Positions 6,215 through 10,963 of a stretch of DNA of 10,963 bases are shown piece after piece. Origin of the DNA: Euperipatoides rowelli (taxonomy: Eukaryota; Onychophora; Udeonychophora; Euonychophora; Peripatopsidae). The stretch lies in NCBI GenBank assembly GCA_003024985.2, contig PXIH01S0063616.1; one strand, given 5' to 3'. Every line of letters begins with the position of its first letter. Position 1 is the first letter of the stretch. The notes under the pieces are model-generated. The model was not told where the DNA came from and did no database searches. It was given only the letters and a program-made list of their open reading frames with translations. A program made the position numbers and the translations under genes.

Positions 6215-6873
6215 TCAAATGGTCAACCTCATTGCAGCATGATCCGAGAAAGGTACCAAATCAATAGTCAACTCCATACTTGGAAAAAAGATCTTTGTAA
6301 CATATACTGTATATAGTCAACTTAAGTCAAGAGTATTAGCAATCTTTGATAAATGAGTGGACAAAATGTGTTCTTCACCAATAGTGTGACGTTAAAATTT
6401 AGATAGCCTATCAAAATGCCATTGGAAGAACTCATCCACCATCAGCCCCTTATGATTAAAGTCTCCAGCCATGATAAAAATATCATACCTCAAAGGTAAA
6501 ATGACACTATATCACTAAACACTAACTTGTTTGCAGTAAGCTGGTTTGGACCATAATAGTTGACCAATAAGCATCAAGAACCAATGATAAGATTAACCCT
6601 CTCTGTGGCTTTTATAAAAGTCAAGTTGTATGCAATCAGCCTCTTTGAAATTAATATCATTACCCCCTGACAGGACTTCAGAGCGTTGCCTTGACAAATA
6701 TTGTAATCTCTAAGGAAAAAGGTCCACATTTTGACCCTCCCCCTCCTCTAGTCAGCACGAATTTTAGTTTATTGGACGGAGCATATGTCAATATCATAAG
6801 ACAACATATAATGCAAAAAAACCTTGCACATCCTGTGTGTATTAATACCCTGGATATTAATGGACACAAAATT
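6215..6873 (-). pseudogene. LINE ORF2 AP-like endonuclease domain, dead
   Basis: The endonuclease that nicks target DNA for target-primed reverse transcription. Its N-terminus reads SINIQGINTHR (NIQG at 6847-6858), then SYDIDICSVQ where the family has 'DIxxLQET', and next GVMILISKRL. NYYGPN (6544-6561) equals the 'NVYxPN' motif. A +1 frameshift near 6490 leads to IMAGDFNH, with GDFN at 6455-6466, which holds catalytic Asp and Asn. A further shift leads to the C-terminal FSDHAAMRLTI with the catalytic SDH at 6239-6247. Order and spacing fit a whole domain of about 220 residues. At least four in-frame stops and two frameshifts show that it is dead, and the catalytic Glu of 'QET' is lost (a stop follows the Q). 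Confidence 0.85.
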
Positions 6874-7563
6874 TAAACCATTTCTAGTGTCTTCCATATT
6901 GGGTATGTGCAAAAGAAAAGTTTCAACAAAAAAAATAAACATTATAACATANCATGCACCATAATATGGTGCCTACAACAAACATGTAAGGTGAACTCTT
7001 TAAAAAACACCAAAAACAAAATGAAGAGCCATGAAGCGTCAGAAACGTAATGCGCATTACCAACAAAACGTAACCTAAATCACACATTTTGCACAAAAAT
7101 AAACTAATAAAGAAGATTAGCTTGTAGGAAAAAAAACAAATAACATAGTTCAATAGAATATCATGAAATTGCAGTCCATTCAAATTAGTCATCTTGAATT
7201 TTCTGTTTTTTTAGCCCATGAAAATCTGACACAGTACCGCAAACACTGAAAACAAAAGATGAAGCACATTCTTGACCTTGACTTGCTTGAAAACCAATGT
7301 CATCAGTATTAAGAATCGGCATAGAAAATGATTCACAGAGAGGGGATGGCAATAGTGGAGGCCTCCATGCTGTGAACCCTGAGACTCAAACATGTCCTGC
7401 GATAGCTGATAGTCATGTACAACCCCTGGATCCTTGTAAATCTTTCACTGTTCTGTGTATTCCATTCATCCATCGGAGTGTGTTGTACAGCATGACTGCA
7501 TGCATAGGACACGTATGTCTGTTCTGCCCCTCTCCCCATAGCTATGATTGTTTATGTCATGCC
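6874..7563 (-). pseudogene. LINE ORF1-ORF2 interval, heavily decayed
   Basis: By position this should hold the end of ORF1, with its zinc knuckles, and the start of ORF2. On the - strand I see short open pieces (7539-7333, 7393-7211, 7192-6923) in different frames. A CHPLSVNHFLC segment within 7393-7211 recalls a CxxC-type knuckle, but its spacing does not fit a standard CCHC, so I do not call it. The lone N at 6952 lies here. The + strand pieces at 7297-7581 and 6691-6876 look like shadows. Confidence 0.45.
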
Positions 7564-8154
7564 CTATCTCCCTGCACCTAAATCAAGCCCAAGGCCTATT
7601 TGGAGATCTTCCCATCCTTGCAGATTTGATTTCAACTTAATAAGGTAAGGGAAAGATGCTAAGGTAACATTTTCACTAAGTGCAAAAGAGACATATACCG
7701 GAGTCGTGGCAAACACAGTTTCCTCATCCAATTTCTTATATGTAGGCCTTAGAGAAATTTTAGTTCCATAGTCCTTCAAAATATTTGCCAATTCAGAACG
7801 CACTTTACTAACTGGCAACCATAAAATAAAAAAATTTACGAGGTTCGAATCTATGACAGCATCTACATACAGTATGTAGTTGTCATCATATTTGCTAAAT
7901 AACTGCTTAAATTGAGACTTAGATTCATTGGTTTTGAATGCAATGAAATGGTACTGTGGGAGATGGAGCCTGGTGTATTCATTTAAAAAATTTAACAGAC
8001 CTATGGAATCCAAAAGGTCTATCAATAGCTCTAAAGTGAACCACTGTAATTTGAAATTGACGTCCATTATCACAAAAACATTAAAGTTTTCTGTAACCAA
8101 TGATTCAAGGTTTCGGAAATTGTTTATAATTGCTTCTTTATAATTCCCAACCAC
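7564..8154 (-). pseudogene. LINE ORF1 (gag-like RNA-binding protein) fragment, 196 codons
   Basis: ORF1 of two-ORF LINEs coats the element RNA and works as a nucleic acid chaperone. This frame has no internal stop. Residues 108-130 (FFILWLPVSKVRSELANILKD...) fit the family pattern of a hydrophobic strand, 'LP', a helix and 'yG'. Residues 146-175 (TVFATTPVYVSF...PYLIKL) fit the following 'vxTGxRxVxxxLxxxIP' strand. The usual CCHC zinc knuckles should come next but the frame ends first. Its first codon is GTG with no ATG upstream before a stop at about 8172, so the true start is lost or the piece is 5'-truncated. No homology search was possible; ORF1 identity is supported by its place upstream of the endonuclease. 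Confidence 0.62.
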
Positions 8155-8460
8155 TGGTAAACTTCCCTGACCCTACATTTTCGACACTAAATAAACAGCC
8201 TGCAAATAATGTGGGAGGTCTGAGAGCAACATATATGAGGGTCTCTACAATGCAATATGGGTATCGTAACCTCTGAGCATACAAACGTCGACAACGCATC
8301 ACAGCGATATTTCACTAAAATGTGTATTTTCGGAAACACTATATGAGAAAAGACAGTAACAAATAAACAAAGTGCTAAAAAAATATAAACCCTAAAAAAA
8401 AATCAAAGTACAAGACAAACCCCTGGCACCCGTTAGGTTATCCAGGTGTCGCATAAGTCG
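8155..8460 (-). other. Probable 5' region of the LINE
   Basis: This stretch has more C, G and CpG than the AT-rich DNA after it and lies directly upstream of ORF1 on the - strand. It has no open frame. The base composition changes near 8460, which I take as a possible 5' edge of the element. No target duplication could be found because the 3' end is missing. Confidence 0.4.
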
Positions 8461-9057
8461 ATGTTAGAATTTCTGAAAACCAATGTTTTTTTATTATTAA
8501 TTTTAAAACTAATGTCTCAGCTTTTTAAAAAAATTTAAACATTTTTCCAACAAAAAATATTCTATTTGAATTGAAACGAAATAGACTATAGTTAAAATGC
8601 ACAGTAGATACTACAAATTTAGATATTCTTTTCAAAAATAATGTTCTAAAATTTCATTGTATTTTAGTGAAAATCATCCTTTTGAAAATAATTGCACAAA
8701 TTACATATACGGTACCAATAGACTTTTCTTAATTTATAATTGAAACTTTGTTATGATTAATTTATTAATATAGGCCTATATATTACTATAAAACACTTTG
8801 TGAATGCTAGATTGTGTAATATTATATTAACTTGATTTTAATTTTTCTTCTATAAAATGTTTTATATGAAGGAATGCAGATCCATTTTGATAAAAACATG
8901 TTCTAAATTTTTAAATGAAAATTATAAATATCAATAAGAAATTTCTATTTATTTTACACTAATATAAATTGAAAAATAAAATGCATTAAAATTAAATAAA
9001 TTCTCAAATTTTTTATTATCCTAAGATTCTGTTTGCGAGCTGAAGGTTTTTACAATA

Positions 9058-9069
9058 TACAGTACTGTA
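9058..9069. repeat. Perfect 12-bp palindrome
   Basis: TACAGTACTGTA equals its own reverse complement. No function is implied; it could be chance. Confidence 0.5.
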
Positions 9070-9797
9070 CCTTGTTTCTAAAGTGACAACATTAACAGTT
9101 TTTCGGTTATACAGTTTTAACTCAGTATTCAATATTGCATTATTATTTTGGCAGATTTACGATCTTATCGATTTATAATAGTTAAAACAAATTTGAATTA
9201 TTTGAACAATATAACAATTGCAATTTATTATGACATATATCAAAACTATTTTGTAAAACTGAATTCTGTTTCCTATCCCCTAAGGCATTGTAGATTAAAT
9301 CAACTTCAACATTTTTAAAATTACCAGTTTTAAAAAAATTATTTTTATAGATTCATTTTTACAAACATTTTAACAAACATTAAATACTTACAAAAAGTAA
9401 ATGATGAATTCATATTTTTCTTATTCTAGAAATGATAAACAATGTTATTTTTACTCTAAACCAAAGATGGTCGATGGAAGGATGTCTGTGTACAAGGGAT
9501 AGGAGGAGATATTATACTACTTATAATCTTGATAATCAGAACTACAGTATAAATTGACAACAAAAGATAATGTGTTCTATTGATCTTAATTTTCTAAATT
9601 ATTAAAAACGAAAGTGCATAAATGCATGACAAATCTATTTAAGGATTGTGGAGCAGAATGCGATGCAAGCAAGTAAAGTAGGTCGGTTTTTGTCCCACTT
9701 TTATTAATTATTTTTCAGATGACTGTGGAACCAATTTTATTGATAATATATGCAACTTGAATATTGAACTTTTTTTACTATTCAATAAATCTTGTTG

Positions 9798-9812
9798 TTA
9801 TTATTATTATTA
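9798..9812 (+). repeat. (TTA)5 microsatellite
   Basis: Five uninterrupted TTA units in AT-rich DNA. Confidence 0.75.
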
Positions 9813-10450
9813 GAAAAGATATTTCGGTCACCGTAATCTGCCAACGTTAGAAATCGTGTGACAACTAAAACGTAGTAGCATGTGAGACTTTACAGTCCTA
9901 ATCTTACCATAACCCTGAACCCAAGGACAATCTAGAGGTGAAATAATATTTTGCTGAGTGCCGATCTAGATAATTTTAATTTACTACAGTCAGCCATATT
10001 AGTGGGCAGATAACGGAATCTGACTGATCTTTCAGTTAAGTAAAATTTTAATATAAAATAAATAAATATTAATTAACAAAAAATAGAATATGCTAATAAG
10101 TTTTTTTGTAATTACCATCATCTTTTTCAATAATAAAAATACATTAAAATAGTTTTGATGTTGCATTTTCCTTCATTTTTTTTATTTTTTATTCTGCAAA
10201 CATATTTTTATAATAATAGTGGAGAATGGGGGTATTCCTGGTCAGTGGGTAATGCTGATCAGATAAGTTCCACAAAAACTAAAGATACTGAAGTTGTTTA
10301 ACAAATTCTGTCATTTTCTAGACATCCTAAGGGACTACTAGTAGGCTATAGTATTTGCCATGGGTTATTGTCATGTAATAAATATGCATAGCAATTTGGT
10401 TAATTTAGCCAAAATCTTATAATTTTTCACTGAAACTACAATAAATCACA

Positions 10451-10922
10451 GATAGGTGAATGGACAGATAGGTGGATAGACATATAGGCAGATATACAGA
10501 TAGGCAGATGGACAGATAGGTGGATGGACAGATAGGTGGACAGACATATAGACAGAAGGACAGATAGGTGGATGGACAGATAGGTGGACAGTCATATAGG
10601 CAGATATACAGATATGCAGACAGACAGATAGGTGAATAGACAGATAGGCAGATGGACATATAGGCAGATATAAAGATAGGCAGATGGACAAATAGGTGGA
10701 TGGACAGATAGGTGGATGGACAGATAAGTGGACAGACATATAGACAGGTAGGCAGAAGGACAGATAGGTGGATAGACATATAGGCAGATGGACAGATAGG
10801 CAGATGGACAGATAGGTGGATGAACTGATAAGCAGACAGACAAATAGACGAATGGGCAGATAGATAGATGGATAGACAGATAGATAGATTGATAGACATA
10901 TAGGTAGATATGAAAATAGACA
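10451..10922 (+). repeat. GATA/GACA-type tetranucleotide array, 118 units in one register
   Basis: From 10451 every 4 bases form a unit such as GATA, GACA, GGTG, GATG, GGCA or TATA, and the phase is unbroken to 10922: 472 bp, exactly 118 units. Substitutions are many but I find no indel. A frequent higher-order string is GATAGGTGGATGGACA (16 bp). The long open frames on the - strand (10923-10417, 10739-10446, 10843-10592), rich in Ser, Ile, Cys, Leu, Pro and Tyr, are side effects of a stop-free 4-bp repeat and not genes. Confidence 0.93.
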
Positions 10923-10963
10923 TACTCTACAGTATAATTATGGTTAATTAAAAATGTTAAGGA

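Larger units (their letters stand above)
5513..8154 (-). mobile_element. Decayed non-LTR retrotransposon (LINE), 3' part missing
   Basis: On the - strand, reading from high to low positions, there is an ORF1 gag-like frame (8154-7564), an unclear stretch (7563-6874), an AP-type endonuclease (6873-6215), the post-endonuclease linker (6185 to about 5640) and the first RT residues (to 5513). Two ORFs, the endonuclease type and an RT entry like 'SPGxDGLTxEF' point to the L1/Tx1 group; this is an inference from motifs. The RT body, C-terminal region, 3' UTR and tail are absent. The 5' edge is uncertain and may reach about 8460, where the somewhat GC-richer, CpG-containing sequence ends. Confidence 0.83.
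8461..10450. other. AT-rich DNA without a supported gene
   Basis: Both strands have dense stops and long A/T runs. There is a perfect 12-bp palindrome TACAGTACTGTA at 9058-9069 and a (TTA)5 run at 9798-9812. A somewhat less AT-rich patch at about 9830-10030 has no frame or motif I can name and may be an old repeat. I see no gene. Confidence 0.7.

Noticed and set aside
7211-7393. CHPLSVNHFLC as an ORF1 zinc knuckle
   Set aside because: Spacing does not match CX2CX4HX4C and no second knuckle follows; position alone is not enough.
9640-9735. Possible small exon or intron borders (GTAAAGT and a TTTTTCAG before ATGACTG)
   Set aside because: Splice-like strings are common in AT-rich DNA and no coding pattern lies next to them.
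10417-10923. Open frames of 168, 97 and 83 codons on the - strand
   Set aside because: They are low-complexity translations of the tetranucleotide array in all three frames; a stop-free 4-bp repeat gives this automatically.
1-10963. CRISPR array, phage, operon or bacterial defence system
   Set aside because: No regularly spaced direct repeats with unique spacers, no ribosome binding sites with long frames; the content is that of an animal genome.

Overview
This is a strongly AT-rich stretch of animal (metazoan) nuclear DNA and I see no intact cellular gene in it. The clues are decayed Ty3/gypsy, LINE and hAT elements, a tRNA-derived SINE, a long tetranucleotide array and many homopolymer runs. 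Nothing in it is bacterial, archaeal or phage-like. An aquatic invertebrate such as a mollusc is my loose guess; the sequence does not settle it.

Layout. Positions 1-1718 are AT-rich DNA without a supported gene. Positions 1719 to about 5530 (+ strand) hold a dead Ty3/gypsy pol region: reverse transcriptase, connection, RNase H, integrase zinc region and part of the integrase core, with many stops and frameshifts. Its RNase H is split by a 1514-bp non-autonomous hAT transposon (2432-3945) flanked by a perfect 8-bp target duplication. Inside the hAT lies a tRNA-derived SINE (3235-3495) with a perfect 12-bp target duplication, plus a second, older tRNA-like unit (2617-2691). A 133-bp stretch of the gypsy remnant is duplicated without a mismatch (4509-4779).

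From about 5513 to at least 8154, on the - strand, lies a dead LINE. It has an ORF1 gag-like frame, a nearly complete AP-type endonuclease domain, the linker after it and the first residues of the reverse transcriptase. The RT body and 3' end are missing. The gypsy integrase and the LINE RT meet tail to tail near 5505-5535, so both elements are cut at the same place. AT-rich DNA without a gene fills 8461-10450. The window ends in a GATA/GACA-type array of 118 tetramers (10451-10922) that keeps an unbroken 4-bp register.

The relative history can be read from the nesting: gypsy first, hAT into gypsy, SINE into hAT. The LINE is a separate old insertion. Nothing here looks functional today; the value of the window lies in the nested insertions with readable target duplications, the SINE, and the unusual 3'-less LINE.
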